Part shown: piece after piece, positions 35,301 through 47,283 of the stretch
Position numbering within the stretch: the stretch's first letter is position 1
Layout: each line of letters opens with the position of its first letter
Assembly (NCBI RefSeq): GCF_902859585.1
Contig: NZ_CADIJM010000012.1
Span: 1-64,000 of the forward strand
Direction: 5' to 3'
Source of the DNA: Achromobacter animicus
Lineage (GTDB): Bacteria > Pseudomonadota > Gammaproteobacteria > Burkholderiales > Burkholderiaceae_B
Length of the DNA: 64,000 nucleotides
Notes under the pieces: generated by a model
Databases searched by the model: none
The model's input: only the letters and a program-made list of their open reading frames with translations
What the model was told of the DNA's origin: nothing
Position numbers and translations under genes: made by a program

Positions 35301-35594
35301 TCAGGGCGCAAGAGCCCGCGCGTATTGTGATGATTGTTGAAAGTATTTACCAGGAACCGATGTTAGGACGGGCCACCAATACTCGGCGTGCACGCGGGCG
35401 CTGGCGTCGTCTCTGGTGCTGCTGATCTGCACGCACTCTTCCTTTGCGACTAAGACACGCCGGACTCCGGTGCGCAGGACCGCGGGCAGCCGAGTGTCGG
35501 CCCTCGCGTCCACATAGTTGATGATCTGCTTCATCTCGAACCATCGCCCAGGGTAGACGGCCAGTAGGTCAATCACTTCCTTCGCGTTCTTCAC
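35301..35594 (-). CDS. Phage-like hypothetical protein (97 aa)
   Basis: Starts at GTG 35594, seven bases after a strong AAAGGAGG. The N-terminal half (VIDLLAVYPGRWFEMKQIINYV) looks like a small helix-turn-helix or winged-helix module, the middle is strand-rich (VRRVLVAKEECVQI) and a Trp-Trp pair precedes the tail. Small proteins of this style are common in prophages of Burkholderiales. It lies 47 bp from the gene before it on the same strand. Function is unknown. Confidence 0.55.
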   Translation of the reverse strand: MKNAKEVIDLLAVYPGRWFEMKQIINYVDARADTRLPAVLRTGVRRVLVAKEECVQISSTRDDASARVHAEYWWPVLTSVPGKYFQQSSQYARALAP

Positions 35595-35641
35595 GGCAGC
35601 CTCCTTTCGACCTGGCCGCGGAACAGGTTTAGGTACAGTTT

Positions 35642-35872
35642 TTATTCGGTTTCCATCAGCGCCACGCCTGTCGTAGTGGCGATGCAAGCGCGCGCGGCCT
35701 TGCGCCGGCCTTTCGGATCCAGGCCGCCGAACTTGGCGTTCCTTTGCGGGTACTCGGCGATGATCATCATGCGCTCGTGCCACGGCAGCGCCGAGTGCAT
35801 GGCCTCCACCACCTGGACTTGGTCGTGCAGGATCGGCCTGTGACCGCCCTCCCAAGACACATCGGCCTCCAT
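35642..35872 (-). CDS. Phage-like hypothetical protein (76 aa)
   Basis: Starts at ATG 35872 (MEADVSWEGG), although TTG 35881 is possible. The segment VEAMHSALPWHERMMIIAEYPQ followed by a basic stretch (DPKGRRKAARA) recalls phage late-gene or antiterminator-type regulators, but the match is weak. The frame is open about 25 codons further upstream, so the gene may be truncated at its 5' end. It precedes the 35301-35594 gene and may form an operon with it. Confidence 0.45.
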   Translation of the reverse strand: MEADVSWEGGHRPILHDQVQVVEAMHSALPWHERMMIIAEYPQRNAKFGGLDPKGRRKAARACIATTTGVALMETE

Positions 35873-35975
35873 ATTTCCCAAAGTGGCGCTGGACCCGGTC
35901 CAGCGGGCTCAGTTCCACAACACGAATGCCATCGAAACAGCGCTCAGCCAGAGCGGCAAAAATTCCCACACACAA

Positions 35976-36016
35976 AAGAAAACGCGGGCTGCATGAACTT
36001 CATGCAAACCCGCGTC
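35976..36016 (-). terminator. Terminator downstream of the tRNA gene
   Basis: A long imperfect hairpin (acgcggg...tgcatg 35982-35995 with catgca...cccgcgt 36001-36015) is followed on the minus strand by TTTTCTTTTG. It lies just past the tRNA 3' end and would end the rpsU-dnaG-rpoD-tRNA transcript. Confidence 0.7.
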
Positions 36017-36022
36017 AATTCT

Positions 36023-36101
<79 letters not shown>

Positions 36102-36108
36102 AGGAAAT

Positions 36109-38376
<2,268 letters not shown>

Positions 38377-39071
38377 AGTCGCTTCCGTGGTCGTCGCAAC
38401 CCGTTTGGGCATGTTGCACCGCATAACGCCGCGCCGGGTACGGACCCGGGGCGGCTTGGAATACGGGTAAATCTGGTGGATCGGCGGAGTTCACGCGGCT
38501 GCGTTGTTCGCAGCACCGGCTCTTTCGAGCCCTTCTGGCGCCGTACCGGGTGCTTTACCGTTCTGGCGCAAGACGTGCATGACCTCATTCATCGGCGGGT
38601 TCCGGACGTTGGGGGGGCTGCCTGCCTATAAATAGGCTTTGCTCGCTTATCGGGCCATTGCCCCAAGCAGCTAGGTATACACAGCACCCGAACCACTAAC
38701 GCCACGCGGAATGACCGCCGCTGAACTGCTATTGATCCACCGCTCAGCTATATTAATTAACCATGTAACAATTCAGACACACGCATCCGGATTTTCTGAA
38801 GCGTTCAACTACCGGGTGCCCGAGCGGCTTGCCGCTCTCGTCCAATTGGCACAATAAGTATTAGATTCCGGCATCCGGAATAGATTCCGGTGCCAAACTA
38901 CATTTCACGTTCCTGCTACTGCTGTACCGGTATGGGGAACAATCAACTTCCATACCGACCGTCAATTTTGTCGATCATGCAACAGTCGGGCCGCAACTGG
39001 CAATGGCGGTAAGCCTTGACCAGCGCACTTGGGCGCCCCGCATGAGCGGAAAACCTTTGATTTTAGCGTAT
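38377..39071 (-). other. Long dnaG-rpoD intergenic region
   Basis: No gene is supported in these 695 bp. GC content falls in the middle (for example around 38745-38785). This should be where rpoD has internal promoters. It contains the three-part ATTCCGG repeat at 38865-38890 and a short hairpin (gagcgg/ccgctc, 38822-38837). No consensus promoter could be assigned with confidence. Confidence 0.5.
38865..38890. repeat. Three alternating ATTCCGG half-sites upstream of rpoD
   Basis: ATTCCGG (38865-38871), CCGGAAT (38875-38881) and ATTCCGG (38884-38890) alternate in orientation with 3- and 2-bp spacers. The pattern looks like overlapping palindromic operators. It lies about 490 bp upstream of the rpoD start. 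No known factor is assigned. Confidence 0.5.
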
Positions 39072-41153
39072 TTAGCGCAACCCAGCACCTTTCAAGACCG
39101 TCATACGGCTAGACAGCTCCAGATAGCGTTTGCGCGCCTCTTCCGAAGCAAGCCCTGAAGCCGCCAGCTTGGCCATTTCCGTTTTCGCTGAATCGAATTC
39201 GATTCGCCGCAACGCGTCGTCCCATTCGGTTTGGGGATCAGGCAGGTCTTCCTGCGCGAGCATGTCAGCCCGCAGGCCCTTCAAGACCGTGGCAAGGTCC
39301 GAATCTGGCTCAGCGGCCTCCAGCAACGCACCGACATGGCGCGCGCCGCTGGATTGCGCCAGCATGATCAGGTCCCGTACCAATCCTAGATGGGGGCCAT
39401 GGTCGATGACTTCAAGCTGCTGGTCGCCCATGGAGTCAACCAGTTCGGGATGGGCGAGCAGCAGACTCAACAGCCGCTTGGCCAGGGACGGCATGGTGCG
39501 GCGCCCCTCGAAGCCGCCAACGTCGTTGTCGCGCCGGCCTTTCCAGTTGCCCTTGCCACCTTTCCAATCGCCCTTGCCCTTCCAGTCGCCCTTACCTTTC
39601 CAGTCGCTTTTACCCTTCCATTCCTGCTTGCCGCCTTGTTGCCATCCGCCCGGGCCGCCGCTCGGCTCGTCGCCGTGCGAGGCGTACTGGCCGTAATCGG
39701 TGAAGTCCGACTCGTCTGCCGGAATGTCGCTGAAATCGTGGTTGCCGAAGTCGTAGCCCATGTCAGGCGGACCGCCGTCATGACCGGGCTCGCTACCCGA
39801 AGGCATTCCGGCTTCACCCGCGCCGGGCGCTGGCCGCGGGCCGGGTGCGAACGGTTTGGCGGCTTGCTGCGCCAAGACCTGCGCCATTTCCTCGGGCGTC
39901 AGCTGAACCAGCTTGGCCATTTCCCGTTCGATCTGCACGCGCAGCGCACATTCAGGAATCGCTGACAACAGCGGCTTGGCCTCGTGAAGGCAACTGGCGC
40001 GGCCTTCGGCTTCGTTCATGTTGTGACGCGATGCAAGCTCGTCCAGGAGGAACCGGGACAGCGCCACGGCATCGCCCAGACAGGCGCGGAACGCTTCGGC
40101 CCCCAATTCGCGCACATACGAATCGGGATCGTGCTCGGCCGGCAGGAACAGAAAGCGGATCGCGATATCGTCCCTGAGCACCGGCAGACAGGCCTGCAGC
40201 GCGCGCCAGGCAGCACGCCGTCCGGCCTTGTCGCCGTCGAAACTGAAGATGACCTTGTCGCTGGACCGCAGCAGCTTCTTGACGTGATCCGGGGTGGTCG
40301 CGGTGCCCAGCGTGGCGACGGCATTGGCGATGCCCTGCTGCGCCAGCCCGACCACGTCCATGTAGCCTTCGACGACGATGACCTGACCTTCCTGGCGGAT
40401 GGCTTGACGCGCCTCCCAAAGACCGTAGAGCTCCTGCCCTTTTGAAAACAGAGGCGTCTCGGGCGAGTTCAGGTACTTGGGCTCGCCTTTGCCGATGATC
40501 CGGCCGCCAAATCCGATGAGGCTGCCGCGCGCGTTGCGGATCGGAAACATCACCCGCTCGCGGAAGCGGTCGTAGCGGCGCCCGTCTTCGGACTCGATGA
40601 CAAGTCCGGACTCCACGAGGGTGGGGTCTTCGTAGTTGGGAAACACCTGGGACAAGCCGTGGCGGTCCGTACCGGACCAACCCAATCCGAAATGCGCAGC
40701 AATTTCGCCGGTCAGACCGCGCTGCTTCAAATAGCGGACGGCTGCGGGAGAAGCACGCAACTGTTTCAGGTAATGGGCTTGGGCCGCATCGAGCACCTGC
40801 GTATGGCGGGACTCTTCGGCCTTGCGGCGTGCCGATTCCTGCTGCTGGCGGGGACTGCGGTTTTCTTCGGGGACCGTCATTCCCGCCGACGCCGCGAGCG
40901 TGCGCACGGCGTCGGGGAAACTGGCGCCCGTATGTTCCATCAAGAAGGTGATGGCGCTGCCGTGTGCACCACATCCGAAGCAGTGATAGAACTGCTTGGT
41001 GGGGCTGACAGTGAACGAGGGGCTTTTTTCGTTATGAAAGGGGCACAGGCCAAGCAAGTTGGCCCCACCCTTTCGCAACTGCACATATCGCCCGACAACG
41101 TCGACGACGTCGACTCGGGCGAGCAAATCCTGGATGAATGATTCTGGAATCAA
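39072..41153 (-). CDS. dnaG: DNA primase with Lys/Trp-rich repeat linker
   Basis: 693 residues. A zinc-binding domain with Cys37, His40, Cys58 and Cys61 comes first. The primase core with TOPRIM motifs (VVEGYMDV, FSFDGDKAG) follows, then a long linker and a C-terminal helicase-binding domain (about 555-693). The enzyme makes RNA primers for replication. The linker is unusual: Gly/Asp/Ser-rich, then four to five repeats of KGKGDWKG type (about residues 505-540, nt 39538-39635). The start appears to be TTG 41153, giving the family N-terminus MIPESFIQDLL. It lies 19 bp after rpsU. Confidence 0.96.
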   Translation of the reverse strand: MIPESFIQDLLARVDVVDVVGRYVQLRKGGANLLGLCPFHNEKSPSFTVSPTKQFYHCFGCGAHGSAITFLMEHTGASFPDAVRTLAASAGMTVPEENRSPRQQQESARRKAEESRHTQVLDAAQAHYLKQLRASPAAVRYLKQRGLTGEIAAHFGLGWSGTDRHGLSQVFPNYEDPTLVESGLVIESEDGRRYDRFRERVMFPIRNARGSLIGFGGRIIGKGEPKYLNSPETPLFSKGQELYGLWEARQAIRQEGQVIVVEGYMDVVGLAQQGIANAVATLGTATTPDHVKKLLRSSDKVIFSFDGDKAGRRAAWRALQACLPVLRDDIAIRFLFLPAEHDPDSYVRELGAEAFRACLGDAVALSRFLLDELASRHNMNEAEGRASCLHEAKPLLSAIPECALRVQIEREMAKLVQLTPEEMAQVLAQQAAKPFAPGPRPAPGAGEAGMPSGSEPGHDGGPPDMGYDFGNHDFSDIPADESDFTDYGQYASHGDEPSGGPGGWQQGGKQEWKGKSDWKGKGDWKGKGDWKGGKGNWKGRRDNDVGGFEGRRTMPSLAKRLLSLLLAHPELVDSMGDQQLEVIDHGPHLGLVRDLIMLAQSSGARHVGALLEAAEPDSDLATVLKGLRADMLAQEDLPDPQTEWDDALRRIEFDSAKTEMAKLAASGLASEEARKRYLELSSRMTVLKGAGLR

Positions 41154-41172
41154 TAGATTCGGGAATCAGAAA

Positions 41173-41385
41173 TCAATACAGGCGCGGGGGCAGTTGTTGG
41201 CTACGGATGCGCTTGTAGTGGCGCTTCACGGCGGCGGCATGCTTGCGCTTGCGCTCGGCGGTGGGCTTCTCATAGAACTCGCGCGAGCGCAGTTCGGTGA
41301 GCAAACCGGTCTTTTCGATGGTGCGCTTGAAGCGGCGCAGAGCGGCTTCAAACGGTTCGTTTTCCTTCAGTCGAACGATAGGCAT
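41173..41385 (-). CDS. rpsU: 30S ribosomal protein S21
   Basis: 70 residues, very basic, with the standard start [21 protein letters not shown] and C-terminal [14 protein letters not shown]21 aids initiation at the 30S subunit. It is the first gene of the rpsU-dnaG-rpoD macromolecular synthesis operon. The ATG 41385 has no strong Shine-Dalgarno sequence. Confidence 0.97.
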   Translation of the reverse strand: MPIVRLKENEPFEAALRRFKRTIEKTGLLTELRSREFYEKPTAERKRKHAAAVKRHYKRIRSQQLPPRLY

Positions 41386-41563
41386 AAAGTAATTGGCCTG
41401 CTTGTAGGGTAACAAAGTTGATGACAAACCTGGCTTGCTTTTCCAGCAACGCCTTGAAAGCGCAACCCGGGCACGCTTTCGCCCGGGTTTGAGCTGGCTG
41501 TTTCCGTTACCCAAAGACTACCCAGAGAGTAACAAGCCAAGTTCGGTTTAGCGATAACCAGCG

Positions 41564-41572
41564 ATTCTAGCA
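41564..41572 (-). promoter_or_regulatory. Candidate extended -10 promoter for rpsU-dnaG-rpoD
   Basis: The minus strand reads TGCTAGAAT, an extended -10 (TGnTAgAAT), about 180 bp upstream of rpsU. The -35 is poor. The leader would include a 9-bp hairpin (41464-41472 with 41481-41489), which lacks a T-run. The rest of 41386-41642 shows nothing else. Confidence 0.35.
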
Positions 41573-41642
41573 TGGGTAAGGACGGTTTGCCTACTGCCAG
41601 CGCTCGACTGCGGCCAGCACCCCGTCCCTGCCCCGCTTGCGA

Positions 41643-42185
41643 TCAGCTCTGGGAACCCTTGCGGATCCAGGCTTCCAGCTGATGGGGACGCAAGCTGTCG
41701 TAATCTTCAAACGGCTGGTGAATCCAGGGATTCGTGGGCAGCTTCTCGACGTAATAGTCGGGCGTTGCCAGGGAATGCCCCTTCCACCACAGCACGGCGC
41801 TGCGCAATTCGGTGATGTCGGCGAACTGGCTCTTCAGGTGATCGAACACCTTATTGAACGTCTTGCCGGTATCCACCATGTCGTCCACCAGCAACACCCG
41901 GCCGGAAAGCGTGCCGCGGGTGATGGTGATGAACTGGGCGATGTCCATGTCGCCTTGCTTGGTGCCGGCTGCCTCGCGATAGCTGCTGGTGGCAAGAATG
42001 CCCAGCGGCACGTCAAAAATACGCGACATGACGTCGCCTACACGCATACCGCCGCGCGCCAGGCAAAGAATCTTGTCAAACTTCCAGCCCGACTGATGCA
42101 CCTGCAAAGTAAGGCGCTCGATCAAGCGGTTGTAATCGTCCCACGTTACCCACAGATGGCTATCGTCACTGGTCGGCGTGCTCAT
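41643..42185 (-). CDS. Phosphoribosyltransferase (Gpt-like)
   Basis: 180 residues of the type I phosphoribosyltransferase fold. The PRPP loop VLLVDDMVDTGKT is at 97-109, preceded by CLARGGMRVGDVMSR. Relatives are annotated as xanthine-guanine phosphoribosyltransferases, so a purine salvage role is likely, and this fits its place after purA. The substrate cannot be read from sequence. ATG 42185 follows AGGAG. A strong terminator separates it from purA. Confidence 0.85.
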   Translation of the reverse strand: MSTPTSDDSHLWVTWDDYNRLIERLTLQVHQSGWKFDKILCLARGGMRVGDVMSRIFDVPLGILATSSYREAAGTKQGDMDIAQFITITRGTLSGRVLLVDDMVDTGKTFNKVFDHLKSQFADITELRSAVLWWKGHSLATPDYYVEKLPTNPWIHQPFEDYDSLRPHQLEAWIRKGSQS

Positions 42186-42213
42186 AGGCAAGCATCTCCT
42201 GCACAAAAATACG

Positions 42214-42248
42214 AAAAGGCCGCCGCCGGTATGACCGGCGGCGGCCTT
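42214..42248 (-). terminator. Strong intrinsic terminator after purA
   Basis: A perfect 15-bp stem (42216-42230 with 42234-42248, loop atg) is followed on the minus strand by TTTTCGTATTTTTG. It ends 19 bp past the purA stop. Confidence 0.85.
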
Positions 42249-42266
42249 GGGAATAATAACCCGATG

Positions 42267-43634
<1,368 letters not shown>

Positions 43635-43638
43635 TTAG

Positions 43639-44796
43639 TCACAGCGTTTTGACCGTCCAGACGCCATCCTGCAGCGCCAGCTCGCGATCGCAAACGAATT
43701 CGTCCTGATCCTGCTCGTGACCGGGCAATACCTGAACGACGATTTCCCCTGACCGGCGCAAGCGGCGAACCGCCTCGGTCAGAGCGGGGGCTTGCCCCCA
43801 GGGCGCACGAACCGCTCGCGCCCTTTCCGCCGGCGGCAGACCCGCCGCCAGCTTGCGTAAATCAAGACTGAAGCCCGTGGCCGGACGCGCGCGGCCGAAC
43901 GCGCGGCTGACGTCGTCGTAGCGGCCACCACTGACCAACGCGTCGTGCCAGCCTTCGGCGTACAGGGCGAACTTGACGCCCGTGTGGTAAGCGTAACCGC
44001 CCACGTCGGCCAGATCCACACTGAACGACACGTTCGGCGTCGCATCCACCACCGCCTGAAGCGCGTCGAGCGCCTCGGCGACACCCGGCAATGCCGGCAG
44101 GTCGCGACGGGCAACCTTGAGCACTTCGGGACCACCGTACAACGTGGGCAGCAACTGCAGCGCCTTCAACGTTTCCGGACGAATGCCGGGCGCGCGCGCC
44201 ACGAGCTCACCCAATCCGGGCACATCCTTGTCGCGCATCAGCCGGATGGCGTCCTGCGCCAGTTCGGCCGCTGCCGGGTCCGATTTCAGGATGGCGCGCA
44301 GCACGCCGGAATGACACAGATCCAGGCGCGGATTGCGAACGCCAGCGATTGCCACGGTTTCCAGCACGAGCTGGATGATTTCGAGGTCGGCTTCGAATCC
44401 GGCATGGCCGTAGATTTCAGCGCCGATCTGCAGCAGTTCGCGGCTGGACAGCAAGTCCGAGGGGCGCGCATGCAGCACGTTGCCGCAGTAACACAGGCGG
44501 GTGACGCCCGCGCGGTTCAGCAAGTGCGCGTCGATGCGCGTAACCTGGGGAGTCATGTCCGCGCGCACGCCCAGCGTGCGGCCCGAAAGCTGGTCGACCA
44601 GCTTGCAGGTGCGCAGATCCAGATCGCTGCCGGTGCCCGACAGCAATGAATCGATGTACTCGACCAGGGGCGGCGCGACCAGCTCGAAACCGTAAGTACG
44701 GTAAAGATCGAGAAGTTCGCGGCGCAGTTCCTCGATGCGCCGAGCCTCTGCCGGAAGTACGTCGGCAAGGCTTTCGGGCAGCAGCCAGTTACCCAT
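43639..44796 (-). CDS. hisZ: ATP phosphoribosyltransferase regulatory subunit
   Basis: 385 residues with a class II tRNA-synthetase-like fold resembling HisS ([13 protein letters not shown] region, [15 protein letters not shown] motif 2, CYCGNVLH). HisZ lacks aminoacylation activity and forms a complex with short-form HisG to start histidine synthesis. HisG is not in the window. ATG 44796 ([10 protein letters not shown]) gives the family start. The leader holds the hairpin at 44843-44883. Confidence 0.94.
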   Translation of the reverse strand: MGNWLLPESLADVLPAEARRIEELRRELLDLYRTYGFELVAPPLVEYIDSLLSGTGSDLDLRTCKLVDQLSGRTLGVRADMTPQVTRIDAHLLNRAGVTRLCYCGNVLHARPSDLLSSRELLQIGAEIYGHAGFEADLEIIQLVLETVAIAGVRNPRLDLCHSGVLRAILKSDPAAAELAQDAIRLMRDKDVPGLGELVARAPGIRPETLKALQLLPTLYGGPEVLKVARRDLPALPGVAEALDALQAVVDATPNVSFSVDLADVGGYAYHTGVKFALYAEGWHDALVSGGRYDDVSRAFGRARPATGFSLDLRKLAAGLPPAERARAVRAPWGQAPALTEAVRRLRRSGEIVVQVLPGHEQDQDEFVCDRELALQDGVWTVKTL

Positions 44797-44842
44797 GAAT
44801 GTGTTTACCTGAATAACGCCAAGTGATGCGTGGGCGTCGCCC

Positions 44843-44883
44843 AAACGAAAAGCGGCTGAGGGGCGTAAGCCCGCTCAGCCGCT
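44843..44883 (-). promoter_or_regulatory. Terminator-like hairpin in the hisZ leader
   Basis: A 14-bp stem with one bulge (agcggctgag/ctcagccgct and gggc/gccc, loop gtaa on the plus strand) is followed on the minus strand by TTTTCGTTT, 47 bp before the hisZ start. A weak promoter (TACAAT at 44915-44910) lies upstream. It could attenuate hisZ-purA transcription. Confidence 0.5.
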
Positions 44884-45011
44884 GCGGAATGTTTTCTAGC
44901 TTACGCGGTATTGTACATGGTTCAGCCGCGAGCGCCAGCCGTGGGTCGGGCGTGGCCGGACTGCCCGGCCGCGCCCTCGATACCGGGCGGAAATCGTCCC
45001 GCCTGAAGCAG

Positions 45012-45041
45012 AAAAGCCCCTCGGGGACCCGAGGGGCTTTT
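45012..45041. terminator. Bidirectional-type terminator after hflC
   Basis: A perfect 14-bp stem (aaaagcccctcggg 45012-45025 with 45028-45041) with A4 and T4 at its ends lies 23 bp past the hflC stop. It should end the hfq-hflX-hflK-hflC transcript. Confidence 0.85.
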
Positions 45042-45063
45042 CGTTCGTGCTAGCTGGGCAAGA

Positions 45064-45966
45064 TCACTTGGCCGGCACGGTGACCGGCGCCAAGGCAGCG
45101 CCCGCCGGATCCTTCATGAACTGGAAGAAGCTGGAGCTGGGGTCCACGACCAGTACATCGCCCGGCTTGGAGAACGATGCGCGATAGGCTTCCAGACTCT
45201 TGTAGTACGTGTAGAAGTCCGGGTTCTTGCCATAGGCCTGGGCGTAGATGGCTGCCGCTGCGGCGTCCCCCTCACCCATGATGCCCTGGGCCTTGGCGTA
45301 CGCCTGGGCCACGATGACCTCGCGCTGGCGATCGGCTTCGGCGCGGATCTTCTCGCCTTCGGCGGCGCCGATGGAACGCAGCTCGTTGGCGACGCGGGTA
45401 CGCTCGGCTTCCATGCGGCGGTAGACCGACTCGGAGATTTCCGGTGCGAACTCGATGCGGCGCAGGCGCACGTCGACGATCTGCACGCCCAGGGGCTCGG
45501 CACGCTTGGCGACGTTTTCCAGGATCTCCGTCATGATCTTGTCGCGTTCGGTCGAGACCACGTCCCGCACGGTACGCACGTTGACCGACGCGTTCAGGGC
45601 GTCGCGGATCTGAGCCTGCAGACGCTCTTGGGCCGCGCGCTCGTTGCCGCCGAACGTCACGTAGAACACGCGGGGATCCGCAATGCGCCACTTGACGTAG
45701 GAGTCGATCAGCAGGTTCTTCTTTTCGGAAGTCTGGATGCGCTCGGCTTCGTTGGTTTCGATGGTCAGAATGCGCTTGTCGAGCGTGACGACATTCTGGA
45801 AAGGCGGCGGAACCTTGAAGTAAAGGCCAGGTTCGCTGATGACGCGGCGGACCTCGCCCAGCGAGAACACCAAGGCATAGTCGCGCTCGCGCACCACGAA
45901 AACGCTGGAGGAAAGGAGGGCCAGCACGATGAGCAGGCCGACCAGGATGGGCATAAGACGATTCAT
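45064..45966 (-). CDS. hflC: HflC membrane protease modulator
   Basis: 300 residues. One N-terminal membrane helix (about 5-23) is followed by a band 7/SPFH domain and a coiled coil (about 180-240) with FAPEISESVYRRMEAERTRVA. HflC with HflK forms a large cage around the FtsH protease. It starts at ATG 45966, 18 bp after hflK, and ends the operon. Confidence 0.95.
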   Translation of the reverse strand: MNRLMPILVGLLIVLALLSSSVFVVRERDYALVFSLGEVRRVISEPGLYFKVPPPFQNVVTLDKRILTIETNEAERIQTSEKKNLLIDSYVKWRIADPRVFYVTFGGNERAAQERLQAQIRDALNASVNVRTVRDVVSTERDKIMTEILENVAKRAEPLGVQIVDVRLRRIEFAPEISESVYRRMEAERTRVANELRSIGAAEGEKIRAEADRQREVIVAQAYAKAQGIMGEGDAAAAAIYAQAYGKNPDFYTYYKSLEAYRASFSKPGDVLVVDPSSSFFQFMKDPAGAALAPVTVPAK

Positions 45967-45984
45967 GTTCAGGACTCCTCCGGA

Positions 45985-47283
45985 TTAGCGCGACATACGG
46001 TCGCGAGGCAGCGTGTTGCTATTGCTGCTGCCGGAAGGCTGCGGCACCGGCGCGGCCGTACCGCGCGGAGGCTGCTGGACAGGCGCATTGGACACGGGCG
46101 AGCCAGAGCTGCCGATGTTCGACTTGCCTGCGTCCTGAGCGGCCAGATGCATGATCTTGTCCAGGGGCAAATACAACATGTTGTTGTTGCTCTTGGTGTC
46201 GACCATGACCTTGCTGGCGCGGGTGAAGATGTCCTGCATGCTTTCCAGGTACATGCGCTGGCGCATGACTTGAGGCGACTTTTCGTATTCGCCCAGGATG
46301 CTGGTGAAGCGCGACGTATTACCTTGCGCATCGCCGACGACCTTGGCCTTGTAACCTTCAGCCTGTTCCGTCATGCGCGATGCCTGACCGCTGGCCAGCG
46401 GCACGACCTGATTGGCGTAGGCCTGGCCTTCGTTGATCTGGCGCTCGCGATCCTGACCGGCCTTGACGGCGTCGTCGAACGCGGCCTGCACCTGCTCGGG
46501 CGGCTGCACGTTCTGGATGGCGACGGTGCTGATCTGCACGCCCGTCTGGTAGCGATCAAGGATCTGCTGCATCAGCGCCTGGACTTGGGAAGCCACCGTC
46601 GTACGGCCTTCGTACAGCACGAAGTCCATCGACTGCTTGCCCACGACTTCGCGCATGGCGGTTTCGGATGCCTGGCGCACGGACTCGTCCGGGTCGCGCG
46701 TCTTGAAGAGATAGTCGGGCGCGCCGTCTGCCTTCAGGCGGTACTGGACGACGAACTGCATATCGACGATGTTCTCGTCCGTCGTGAGCATCAGCGCTTC
46801 GGGCAGAACCTTGTTGCGCGCGCCGCCACGGAATCCGACTTCGAACGTGCGCAGTTGCGACACGTTGACGATTTCATGGCTTTGAATGGGGTACGGCAGA
46901 CGCCACTGGAAACCGGCTTGCGACGTGCTCTTGTATTTGCCGAATTGGGTCACGACCGCGACCTGGCCTTCTTGCACGATGTAAAAGCCGCTGGCCAGCC
47001 AGATGCCCGCCGCGACCAGAGCAATGACGCCCAGGCCGATGCGTGTGCCGCGCGGGGATGGCGGCGTCATGCCGCCACGGTTGCCGGGGCGGTTATTGCC
47101 GCCACCGCCCTTGCGCCCGAACAGGTTCCCGATGCGATTGTTGAAATCGCGCCAGACCTCGTCCAGGTCAGGAGGGCCGTCTCCGTTGCCTTGGGGCCGC
47201 TTGGGCGGCGGCTCGGAGCCATTGTTGTTTCCACGACCCCAACCGGGGTCATTCAGATTGAAGAGTTTGATAATTCGCGGCAT
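45985..47283 (-). CDS. hflK: HflK membrane protease modulator
   Basis: 432 residues. The N-terminal ~80 residues are Gly/Asn/Pro-rich and disordered (PGWGRGNNNGSEPPPKRPQG), then one membrane helix (about 85-103), a SPFH domain and a coiled coil, and a Ser/Pro-rich tail. It partners HflC around FtsH. ATG 47283 (MPRIIKLF) is the family start. This start lies inside the end of hflX: the two genes overlap by 35 bases in different frames. Confidence 0.95.
   Translation of the reverse strand: MPRIIKLFNLNDPGWGRGNNNGSEPPPKRPQGNGDGPPDLDEVWRDFNNRIGNLFGRKGGGGNNRPGNRGGMTPPSPRGTRIGLGVIALVAAGIWLASGFYIVQEGQVAVVTQFGKYKSTSQAGFQWRLPYPIQSHEIVNVSQLRTFEVGFRGGARNKVLPEALMLTTDENIVDMQFVVQYRLKADGAPDYLFKTRDPDESVRQASETAMREVVGKQSMDFVLYEGRTTVASQVQALMQQILDRYQTGVQISTVAIQNVQPPEQVQAAFDDAVKAGQDRERQINEGQAYANQVVPLASGQASRMTEQAEGYKAKVVGDAQGNTSRFTSILGEYEKSPQVMRQRMYLESMQDIFTRASKVMVDTKSNNNMLYLPLDKIMHLAAQDAGKSNIGSSGSPVSNAPVQQPPRGTAAPVPQPSGSSNSNTLPRDRMSR

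Noticed and set aside
39538-39635. Short repeats suggestive of a CRISPR array
   Set aside because: They keep the dnaG frame, encode Lys/Trp repeats and have no spacer-repeat alternation.
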